Below are positions 57,701 through 64,000 of a stretch of DNA of 64,000 nt, in pieces. How positions within the stretch are numbered: position 1 is the stretch's first letter; every line of letters begins with the position of its first letter. Under the pieces are notes generated by a model. That model had not been told where the DNA came from. It saw only the letters and a program-made list of their open reading frames with translations, and did not search any database. A program made the position numbers and the translations under genes. Source of the stretch: Paraburkholderia lycopersici (GTDB lineage: Bacteria > Pseudomonadota > Gammaproteobacteria > Burkholderiales > Burkholderiaceae); the NCBI RefSeq assembly GCF_900096975.1, contig NZ_FMYQ01000002.1, forward strand, positions 248,001 to 312,000, in the 5' to 3' direction.

Positions 57701-57724
57701 ATCGTGGCGCGCGGCAGGTTCTGA
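51800..57724 (+). CDS. Large classical (type Va) autotransporter
   Basis: 1974 residues from the ATG at 51800; an in-frame ATG at 51779 adds seven residues, and neither has a strong ribosome site. A signal peptide ends at about residue 35 (LSYGAAAQ). The passenger (to ~1690) is a beta-helix built of short hydrophobic-Thr/Gly strands and contains large tandem repeats. A linker with GSQPGASAASALSAL follows, then an autotransporter beta-barrel (from GRYSVWVKGYGAKSSQ, ~1700, to the terminal Phe in GIVARGRF). No protease or other enzymatic motif is visible in the passenger, so adhesion or aggregation is most likely. It follows the trimeric autotransporter by 97 bp. Confidence 0.93.
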   Translation: MKTFPMGHGLPKRKTAIAVAFAFQAFALSYGAAAQTVTVDSTAGDATGTVSGNETNVVYSGSPAAPAIAAVTMVQNASLGGQAGVAVSSTATNTDTQLALSGGNTINGSVSGVNEINVGGHTDSSINGSVQSVGTLTLDTTSHLLLGGSTSVNQVNFDQGATVGVSSSLQASTIDFRNVAGTIDVASGGTLAGTVQSSGGSNGTVVFERGGSASGALGTTAAKLGSVQVGVAGAGTLTMQGGVAAQSLAIENGSTVNVSNGSVTAGTSLAGGATLSVSNGNVAGNVTTTANGTGTLTLGGGTQTVAGNVGASGAALAAVNAGASGSTTTFTGAVNAVNTNVGAGTASFAGLTTGTLGFTGAGTANLGAGLTGNVDFENEAATVNVANGQTLDGTVQSTGGVNGTLAFAQNGTVTGDVGTSGASISALNVGTAAQGTVTAQGNVYANTVSLQNDSTLSLSANQNLTGNVTTTADGTGALSLSGGTQTVSGDVGASGASLGALNVGTASQGTVTAQGDVYANTVSLQNGSALTLVAGKNLTGSVTTAADGTGTLTLAGGAQALTGSVGASGASLGALNVGTVSQGTVTAQGDIYADTVSLQNGSTLSVSNGDVAGNVTTAADGTGTLTLAGGTQTVSGDVGASGAALAAVNAGASGSTTTFTGAVNAVNTTVGAGTANFAGLTTGTLGFSDAGTANLGAGMTGNVDFANQAATVNVANGQTLDGTVQSTGGVNGTLAFAQNGTVTGDVGTSGTSISALNVGTAAQGTVTAQGNVYANTVSLQNDSTLSLSANQNLTGNVTTAADGTGTLTLAGGTQTVAGDVGASGAALAAVNAGASGSTTTFTGAVNAVNTTVGAGTANFASLTTGTLGFSDAGTANLGAGVTGNVDFANQAATVNVANGQTLDGTVQSTGGVNGTLAFAQNGTVTGDVGTSGASIATLNVGTAAQGTVTAQGNVYANTVSVQNDSTLSLAANKNLTGNVTTAADGTGTLTLAGGTQTVAGNVGASGAALAAVNAGAAGATTTFTGAVNAVNTNVGAGTASFAGLTTGTLGFTGAGTANLGAGMTGNVDFANQAATVNVAHGQTLDGTVQSTGGVNGTLAFAQNGTVTGDVGTSGTSISALNVGTAAQGTVTAQGNVYANTVSLQNDSTLSLAANRNLTGNVTTTADGTGALLLSGGTQTVSGDVGASGAALAAVNAGAADATTTFTGAVNANQILAGGNGSVTTFDGATTGAVQFAGNGSVVLNGPAALKGTVDFSGNAGALHIGDGVNVAFDAAHLNLQNAGSATLAFDGSSTVTTSIGSAGNGVVNNSPAPGAGSGSVPGAIDAGADGKVVTFTNTVAVGSGNLNVSGTGEVVLQRGLDGGLNFAADGTAIVADARQISGAVSASAAGTGTLDFAGSSSTAAAIGSAAAPLKAIDFNTSGQQATASLNNDLYADTISVGANTAATVTSNLAFGGNLSLAAASSSLDLQTSTLSGVAGASGFDLGSGTLKTTIDGATFGAVHANAFSNASDAHVAVTVLPSNTAVQNGETFEIGGAAAGNTGARTLDAGNVSTNSAALSFTAEAGSSGGAVLGADSGSAGQSLYLVAHRNDYASAAGLAGSQPGASAASALSALALDPAALAASGLTGVVGHLDAETASQLHADAQRLAPLTNSSLTQTAFLASDAALGSIASRQAALRDDPAAGNGPTAGALGIGADPGRYSVWVKGYGAKSSQSAEDGYAGYNATTGGIAVGADARWAQGGAGIALSQGISSIDENDALSGDTAQVKSYQLTAYATQAFGRAYVDGLIGVARERFGTTRVSALDQVANANFNGMEGVFRLSGGYPIPLASSVLLTPIVAIEGDVLHQDGYTESGAGPLDLNVESKNSARVRLSFGGKLSGETGTAIRVRPELHAFVNQDFGNESDGTNASYVGGGAWFFTPGYHVSRTSVTVGGGLSLDLTRMIQLQVQADVEARSGYDAVFGGIVARGRF
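52781..55440 (+). repeat. Tandem 546-bp repeats in the autotransporter passenger
   Basis: A block beginning TTFTGAVNAV and ending VGASGAALAAVNAGA recurs at about 53767, 54312, 54858 and 55404, a spacing of 546 bp (182 codons). Another copy starts near 52785. Between it and 53767, two shorter ~220-bp units (LGALNVGTASQGTVTAQGD) have been added. The copies are almost identical at DNA level, implying recent amplification and a tract prone to unequal recombination. Confidence 0.9.
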
Positions 57725-58324
57725 CGTCAGCAGTCCTTCGCCGTGCGTGGGGGCGGCAGGGATTGCCCCCACGGAGTCATGGCTTCGTTCGAGAACCGCC
57801 TGGACCGACCTGCGACCGGTTTGCCGCCGGGCGCAGGCGCGGTCGACGCAGTTCCCGCACCTGCGCCCGCGACCGCATCTGGCGGCCGCGGGCGCGGTTT
57901 CGAACGGCGCCTGGTTTCGACGGCAGCACCCCGGGTGCGCCCTCCGCCGCCAGCTTTCTCCTCCTCCTTCACCGGGACCCGTTTTCGCGGCACGGGGTCA
58001 CTGGCGCCTGCGGAAAATCAATTGCTCCACCTTCAGGCACGCACCGCGATGCCGTAAATACAGGACGGCGCCACAACCGTGCCGCCCCTTCGCGCGCGAC
58101 ATGGGCGTCGGCGGCAGGCCTGCCGTTCGGGTGCAGCGGGTACAAGCGTGAACGGGCGGCCGGCGCCTGACGTTGAGTTATGCGAACGGCCTCGGCCGAA
58201 AGCGATTCAGCGATTCAGCGATTTTTTTCTAAAAGAAGATGTTGGGAATGCCGTGTTCGAAGTGGTGTTGAGATTCACGCGAAAGCATGCGGAAATCGAT
58301 TCCGTTCATGCAGGATCGCGGCAC
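57725..58324. other. Intergenic region before the hybrid kinase
   Basis: 600 bp without a supported gene. Three consecutive copies of AGCGATT(C/T) lie at 58201-58224, followed by a T-run, about 100 bp before the kinase start. Open frames here are read-through extensions of neighbouring high-GC sequence. Confidence 0.4.
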
Positions 58325-61066
58325 ATGGACACGCGTTCGCGGGCCATCCTCTTCGGCTGCTTCGTTCTGGCGGTCGTCCTGCTCGTGCTTTCCGGCGGCC
58401 CGGCGCGGGCGGATGTCGTCGCCCACGCGGTCGATCTCTCGACCGTCGCCGAATCGCAGCCACTCGTCACCCCGTTGTTCTTGCTGGACGACCGCGAGGC
58501 GCATCTCGACGCGACGGCGGCACTGGGCGCGCCGGGCTGGCAGCCGGCATCGGCGCATGCACTGTCCCGTGGCTATACGCGTTCGGCGCTCTGGCTGACA
58601 GGTGAGTTCTACAACGGCAGCGCGTTTCCCGTCACCCGATGGCTGTCCGTCGGCCCGGTGCGGCTCGACGACGTGCGCTATTACACCGTCACGGGCACCG
58701 ACGATCCGGTTGTACAGGAACAGTATCGGGCCGGAATCGGGACGCCGGCCGGCGCCCGCCGGATCGATACGGCCCTGCCGGTGTTTCCGGTGACGCTCGC
58801 GCCGGGCGCGCATCAGCGGTTTCTGCTGCGCGTGCAGAGCCGTTCCGCGATTTCGCTGGACGTGAAGCTGTGGTCGCCCGAGGCCTACCGGCGGGACGAA
58901 CGCAACGAGACGATGCGGCACATGTTCCTCGTGGGCGTGATGCTGACGATCGCCGCCTTCGCCGTCGTGCTCGGCGCCGTCTGGCGCGATCGCATCTTCG
59001 CGCTGCTCGCCGCGAGCATTGTCGGGGAGGTGCTGTACGAGCTGGCCTACGAGGGCCATCTGTACGAATTGTGGCTGCGGCAAGGGGGCGATTTCGTCGG
59101 CCGGCTGCCGAGCATCGCGGGCAACCTGACGGTCGCGATGTTCACCGTGACGGTGATGGCGTTCGTCGGCCTGCGCAAGATCCCGCTGTGGAAATGGACG
59201 TATCGCATCCTGGCCTGCGCGATGTGCGTGGCCGCCGTGTGGACCACGCTGGGCGACTATCGGGTCAGCGCATCGGCGTCGATCTACGGCGTGTTTCTGT
59301 GCAACATCGTGTGGGTGGCTTCGATGCTGGACGGATGGCGGCGCGGCCTGCCCAATGCGCGCCTGCTCCTGATCGCCTTCGCGCCCGACTGCGCGACGCT
59401 CTTCCTGCGGCTCGGCATGGCGGCCGGACTGCTTTCCGGACGGTGGGTGACCGGCTCCGCCCAGGTATGGGACAGCCTGTCCGTCCTGCTGATGATGGTG
59501 CTGATCGTCGGCGGCCGCTCGCGCCAGGTCTACCGCGCGCAGCGGGCCGCGCAACGGGCCTTGCTCGATGCGCAGGAGAAGGAGGCGGAGCGGCTGGAGC
59601 AGGCTGTCAACGCCCGCACCGGCGAACTGCAGCATGCGCTCGTCGCGGCGGACGACGCCAACCGCTCGAAAGGGGATTTCCTTGCGCGGATCAGCCACGA
59701 TCTTCGCACGCCGCTCACGTCGATCATCGGCTTCGCGGACCTCATCCTGGCCGCGGGCCGGGAGGATGCGGAACGGGGACGCGTCATCCGCCGCAGCGCC
59801 GACCACATGCTCGGGATGGTGAACGACCTGATCGACTATGCGGCCGGAGAAAATCCCGACACGCTGCGCGTCGAGCCCGTGTACGTCCACGCGCTGCTGG
59901 AGACGGTGGGGCAGCAGGGCGCCACGCTCGCCGCGCGAAGCGGCAACGCGTTCGGGCTCGACATCGCGGACGAACTGCCGCCGGTGCTGGAGCTGGACGG
60001 CAGGCGCTTGCAGCAGATGATCGGCAACCTGCTCGACAATGCCGCGAAGTTCACCCGCGACGGCGCGATCCGGCTTGCCGTCGAATCCCGCGTGACGGAT
60101 GCGGATCGCCAGCTCTATCTGCTGGTCTTCTCCGTGAGCGACAGCGGCTGCGGCATTGCGCCCGAAGACCAGGCGCGGATCTTTGAGCCGTTCACGCGTC
60201 TCGATGGCGCCCGCCACACGCCCGGCATCGGGCTCGGGCTCGCGATCGTCAAGCTGTGGGCCGCCCGCATGGGCGGCTCGGTGCAGGTCGACAGCACGCC
60301 GGACCGCGGCACGACGATCCGCATCCGGATTCCGGCGCGCGCGGTCGGCGAAGCCGGCGTCAGCCATGCGCGCCTGCCCGAAGCCGTCGATGCGCTCCCG
60401 CCGATCGACGGCGCCGGGCGGCGCGTGCTGGTCGTGGAGGACACCGGGGAAATCCGGCAGCTGCTTCACGACGATCTGGCGAACGTGGGCTTCGAGGTCG
60501 AGGCCGTCGCCGACGGCGCGGCGGCTATTGCCCGCCTCGAGACCCGGACGGCGCCGCCGCCGGATCTGGTGTTGACCGACCATCTGATGCCGGGAGCGAA
60601 TGGCGACGCGGTCCTTGCCGCCGCCCGGCAACACTGCCCCGGCGTGCCCGTCGTCGCGCTGTCGGCGACGCCGCAAAGGGCCGTGACCGACGATGCGTCG
60701 CCGGGCGCGCCCCGCTACGACGCGAGTCTGCTGAAGCCGGTGAGTCTCGTCGACCTGCGCAACACGATTGCGCGCGTGCTTGGGCTCGCGCGGGCCGGGA
60801 TCGCCGCCGACGCGGCGTGGTCGGCGGAGTCGCCCGTCCCGCCGTCGGGCGAGACATTGGAGGAGGCGCGATGCCTTGTCGAACTCGGCGCGGTTTCCGA
60901 CCTGATCGAGTGGGCCGACCGGCTTGCCGACGAGCAACCCGAATGTGAGCCGTTCGCGCGGTGCGTAGGCCGGTTCGCCCGTCTTGGCGAGCTCGCGAAG
61001 ATCGAGGCGCTGCTGGGGACCGGGGCGGCACAGCGTTCGGCGCTGTCCACCGCCTTGCCTGAATGA
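58325..61066 (+). CDS. 7TM-DISM hybrid sensor histidine kinase
   Basis: 913 residues from the ATG at 58325. A signal/anchor and a periplasmic jelly-roll domain (7TMR-DISMED2; YTRSALWLTGEFYNGSAFPVTRWLSV) occupy ~1-195. Seven membrane segments follow to ~395, then a coiled coil. The kinase has phosphoacceptor H458 (RISHDLRTPLTSIIGF), ATPase motifs (NLLDNAAKFTR, DSGCGIAP, GIGLGLAI) and a receiver with D752 (LTDHLMPGANGD). A ~100-residue helical tail is unassigned. DISM sensors are thought to bind carbohydrates or similar ligands. It lies at the end of the adhesin locus, where it might sense surface contact or glycans and signal to the REC-AraC regulator. Confidence 0.9.
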   Translation: MDTRSRAILFGCFVLAVVLLVLSGGPARADVVAHAVDLSTVAESQPLVTPLFLLDDREAHLDATAALGAPGWQPASAHALSRGYTRSALWLTGEFYNGSAFPVTRWLSVGPVRLDDVRYYTVTGTDDPVVQEQYRAGIGTPAGARRIDTALPVFPVTLAPGAHQRFLLRVQSRSAISLDVKLWSPEAYRRDERNETMRHMFLVGVMLTIAAFAVVLGAVWRDRIFALLAASIVGEVLYELAYEGHLYELWLRQGGDFVGRLPSIAGNLTVAMFTVTVMAFVGLRKIPLWKWTYRILACAMCVAAVWTTLGDYRVSASASIYGVFLCNIVWVASMLDGWRRGLPNARLLLIAFAPDCATLFLRLGMAAGLLSGRWVTGSAQVWDSLSVLLMMVLIVGGRSRQVYRAQRAAQRALLDAQEKEAERLEQAVNARTGELQHALVAADDANRSKGDFLARISHDLRTPLTSIIGFADLILAAGREDAERGRVIRRSADHMLGMVNDLIDYAAGENPDTLRVEPVYVHALLETVGQQGATLAARSGNAFGLDIADELPPVLELDGRRLQQMIGNLLDNAAKFTRDGAIRLAVESRVTDADRQLYLLVFSVSDSGCGIAPEDQARIFEPFTRLDGARHTPGIGLGLAIVKLWAARMGGSVQVDSTPDRGTTIRIRIPARAVGEAGVSHARLPEAVDALPPIDGAGRRVLVVEDTGEIRQLLHDDLANVGFEVEAVADGAAAIARLETRTAPPPDLVLTDHLMPGANGDAVLAAARQHCPGVPVVALSATPQRAVTDDASPGAPRYDASLLKPVSLVDLRNTIARVLGLARAGIAADAAWSAESPVPPSGETLEEARCLVELGAVSDLIEWADRLADEQPECEPFARCVGRFARLGELAKIEALLGTGAAQRSALSTALPE

Positions 61067-61758
61067 CGCGACGATGCGTGGCGTGACGCGAGAATCTGGC
61101 GATGCGCGGTCCGTACCGGGTGGCCGGGCAGCGGCCGCAATCCGCGAGCGGACCGCGTGCAGAGTCACTGCCCGGCATACCCTTCGCCGAAGGGCGGCAT
61201 AAACGGTCCTCCGGCCGGCCCGCCGAACTGCCCGGGCGTCGCGCCCGCCATGGGGAAAGCGAGCCGCCCCGAAGTCGCTCCCGGCCCCCAGCCAGGGGAC
61301 TTGCCCGCCATCGATCTCTTGCCCGCCGCACGGGTGCGCTCCCCACGTCTGACGCGCGCAGCGGCCTCTCGAACACAACCTTGAAGGTCCAGCGGTCGCC
61401 ACCATTGCAGGCCGGGCGGGAGCCGGGTGAAGCAAGTCCAACGCGCGCGGACGAAACAGAACGGGGAGTGCCGACGCGCGACGCCATGTCAAACGAGAAA
61501 TGGCGAATTGAATACGAATAAAAGGCAGATCGCCTGCGGCGGCCCACGCCGCGCGGCAACCCGTGAATATTGAGCGTGGTGTAAAGGACTGTTCCAGTCT
61601 CTGCGCTATATCGACGCAGGGTGCCGTAACCAATATACCGACCTGCCACCGCGACTGCGCGCTTTATCGCGGGCAAGTGGCGAGATCTTCAAAAGCAGAT
61701 TTTCATATTTAAATATTCGGACTACGAATTTAATTTGACGAGAGTCGGGTGACGGAAC
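61067..61758. other. Intergenic region before the porin
   Basis: 692 bp between the hybrid kinase and the porin. Only a 48-codon Gly/Pro-rich minus-strand frame looks protein-like. The last ~130 bp are AT-richer and should carry the porin promoter. Long antisense frames across 58-61 kb are composition artefacts. Confidence 0.4.
61165..61311 (-). CDS. Possible small Gly/Pro-rich protein
   Basis: 48 residues from an ATG at 61309-61311 to a TGA at 61165-61167. The product has a glycine/proline/phenylalanine pattern (GQFGGPAGGPFMPPFGEGYAG) typical of real low-complexity proteins rather than random antisense. The frame is open upstream for ~60 more codons. There is no strong ribosome site and no family. 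Weak call. Confidence 0.2.
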   Translation of the reverse strand: MAGKSPGWGPGATSGRLAFPMAGATPGQFGGPAGGPFMPPFGEGYAGQ

Positions 61759-62946
61759 ATGGCGCAATTGGGATTGACTAGAACAACATACGGCATCGTC
61801 GGCTTCGGGGTCTTGGTGGCGACGACTTCTCCCCTTACGTGGGCACAGGGCTCCGTTCAGCTTTCGGGCATCATCGACACAGGTATTGCCTATGTCAGCG
61901 ACGCCGGCAATACGCAGGGGCATCAAAGCGCATGGCAGGCAAAGAGCGGCGACATCAACGGCAGTCGATGGATCCTGTCCGGCAACGAGGCACTCGGCGG
62001 AGACCTGAGCGCGGTCTTCATGCTGGCCAACGGCTTTGCGCCGATGACGGGCGGGATCTCGCAGCAGGGCCGGATGTTCGGCTTCCAGTCCTGGCTCGGA
62101 CTGCAGTCGCAATCGCGGGGCACGCTCACGTTGGGGCGGCAGTTCGACGAGGTGGTGCAGTTCGTGGAGCCGTTCTCGCTCGGCGGGACGCGTTACGGCG
62201 GCACGGCCTTCGCGCACGTTTTCGACAATGACAACCTCGACAACTGGACGCGGATCAACAATTCGGTCAAGTACGTGAGCCCTCTGATGGGCGGCCTGAA
62301 GCTGGGCGCGTTGTACGGCTTCTCGAACCAGGCCGGAGGTTTCGACAACAATCGCGCCTACAGTCTGGGCGCATCGTATCAATACGGGAATCTCGATCTC
62401 GGTGCGGGCTATTTCCAGTTCAACAACGCATCGAATCTCGCGGGCGCAAACACGGATGGCGCGGTGCCGGCCGGGGCGCCCTTCAATGCGAGCCGCCAGC
62501 GAACCTGGGCTGCGGGCGGCCTGTTTCATTTCGGCAATGGCGCCGCCGGCCTCGTGCTCAGCGAGACGCGGCTCGATAACGCCAAGTCGATCAACAACGT
62601 CGTCGATACCGCGATCAGCCTGCCGGGCGACGACGTGCGGTTCCAGAATATCGAAGTCAATGTGCGCTATACCGTGCTGCCGCAGTGGGACGTCGCCGCT
62701 GCCTATACGTTCACGGCCGGCCGCTTCGCGACGCCGACGGGCGTGCGCTATCCGAAATGGCACCAGGCGGGCATCGTCAATACCTACTTCCTGTCACCGG
62801 CCACCGACGTCTACGCCGAGGTGATCTATCAGCGCGCCAACGAATTGTCCGGAACGGGCATACAGGGTGCGCAGATCGCCAACTTCTCCCGCGCGTCGGG
62901 CGCGAACCAGCTCGTCGCTTCGATTGGTTTGCGGCACCGGTTCTGA
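61759..62946 (+). CDS. OmpC-type general porin
   Basis: 395 residues. A signal peptide ends near residue 29 (SPLTWAQG). The barrel starts with SVQLSGIIDTGIAYVSD and proceeds with the usual Burkholderiaceae Porin_4 pattern: SRWILSGNEALGGDLSAVFML, GFQSWLGLQSQSRGTLTLGRQFD, and a constriction loop. It ends with LVASIGLRHRF, the terminal Phe needed for assembly. Trimeric, passive uptake of small hydrophilic solutes. Several copies per genome are normal in this group. It is transcribed alone. Confidence 0.93.
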   Translation: MAQLGLTRTTYGIVGFGVLVATTSPLTWAQGSVQLSGIIDTGIAYVSDAGNTQGHQSAWQAKSGDINGSRWILSGNEALGGDLSAVFMLANGFAPMTGGISQQGRMFGFQSWLGLQSQSRGTLTLGRQFDEVVQFVEPFSLGGTRYGGTAFAHVFDNDNLDNWTRINNSVKYVSPLMGGLKLGALYGFSNQAGGFDNNRAYSLGASYQYGNLDLGAGYFQFNNASNLAGANTDGAVPAGAPFNASRQRTWAAGGLFHFGNGAAGLVLSETRLDNAKSINNVVDTAISLPGDDVRFQNIEVNVRYTVLPQWDVAAAYTFTAGRFATPTGVRYPKWHQAGIVNTYFLSPATDVYAEVIYQRANELSGTGIQGAQIANFSRASGANQLVASIGLRHRF

Positions 62947-63042
62947 TGCAGGACGGCGATAGCCGTTCTTCGTCGAATGCTTAGCGCCGAGCGGCATAAG
63001 TCGATAGGCGCCGCTGAGAGATATCGATTTTCCTATCCGTTA

Positions 63043-63072
63043 TTGGAGCGGCGCGCGCCATGTTCCTATACT
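63043..63072 (+). promoter_or_regulatory. Sigma-70-type promoter of groESL
   Basis: TTGGAG (63043-63048), an 18-bp spacer, then TATACT (63067-63072). The predicted start is about 63079, just before the CIRCE element. Confidence 0.5.
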
Positions 63073-63082
63073 CGATTCCCCA

Positions 63083-63109
63083 TCAGCACTCGCATTAGGC
63101 GAGTGCCAC
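63083..63109 (+). promoter_or_regulatory. CIRCE element (HrcA operator)
   Basis: TCAGCACTC, nine bases, GAGTGCCAC. The cores GCACTC-N9-GAGTGC match CIRCE (TTAGCACTC-N9-GAGTGCTAA) with correct spacing; mismatches are only at the outer ends. It lies 33 bp before the groES start, so HrcA repression and heat-shock release are expected. Confidence 0.85.
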
Positions 63110-63141
63110 TTTCACCCGCCGACATTTGCGAGGAATGCCCC

Positions 63142-64000
<859 letters not shown>

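Noticed and set aside
51692..57772. A 2026-codon open frame antisense to the large autotransporter
   Set aside because: It exactly shadows a repeat-rich, high-GC gene with clear signal peptide and beta-barrel. The antisense product is Arg/Ala/His-rich low complexity without domains; absence of stops is due to composition and repetition.
58229..61633. A 1134-codon minus-strand frame over the 7TM-DISM kinase
   Set aside because: The plus-strand gene has all kinase and receiver motifs; the antisense frame has none and is a GC-driven shadow.

Overview
The window is GC-rich and densely coded. Its gene content points to a member of the Burkholderiaceae (Paraburkholderia/Caballeronia/Trinickia-like): an OmpC-type porin, a TAXI receptor, several EF-G and GroEL paralogues, a CIRCE element and many two-component systems. 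This is judged from protein families and base composition only. The species is not determinable from the sequence alone.

Layout. 0-6 kb holds a DUF1275 membrane protein running off the left edge, a BON-domain protein, an orphan TAXI receptor with a zinc-ribbon membrane partner, and a DUF59/NnrS-like pair behind an NsrR-like operator. 6.2-11.1 kb is a 2-hydroxycarboxylate transporter with a sigma-54 promoter, followed by overlapping DctB/DctD-like kinase and activator genes. 11.2-21 kb holds a glycosidase-like lipoprotein, a candidate small RNA, an aldo/keto reductase pseudogene, a kinase and regulator pair split by a cupin gene, a TetR regulator next to a gutted alpha/beta-hydrolase, and an EF-G paralogue. 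21.1-27.7 kb is a decayed mobile island: a frameshifted tyrosine integrase, an acyltransferase, a collagen-like lipoprotein, a glycosyltransferase and a tRNA 3'-end fragment, bounded by an intact tRNA-Ala.

29.2-45.5 kb is a signalling block almost entirely on the plus strand. It has two Aer-like chemoreceptors, an EAL-HDOD protein, CheW, CheZ, a GAF hybrid kinase, an APC-transporter/hybrid-kinase/Hpt fusion, a REC-EAL regulator and a receiver protein with an unknown N-terminus. No CheA, CheY, CheR or CheB lies in the window. A minus-strand gene between the receptors fuses a sigma-54-like DNA-binding region to a GIY-YIG nuclease domain. The kinase-transporter-EAL genes overlap at start/stop codons and look like one phosphorelay leading to cyclic-di-GMP degradation.

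45.8-61.1 kb is an adhesin locus: a divergent REC-AraC regulator, a PpiC/SurA-like periplasmic isomerase, a YadA-type trimeric autotransporter, a roughly 2000-residue classical autotransporter with 546-bp tandem repeats, and a 7TM-DISM hybrid kinase. 61.7-64 kb holds a porin and the start of an accessory groES-groEL operon controlled by a CIRCE element.

The most unusual items are the APC-kinase fusion with its overlapping c-di-GMP effector, the sigma-54-like/GIY-YIG fusion, and the CheW/CheZ pair without its kinase. All functional statements are inferred from motifs and context.
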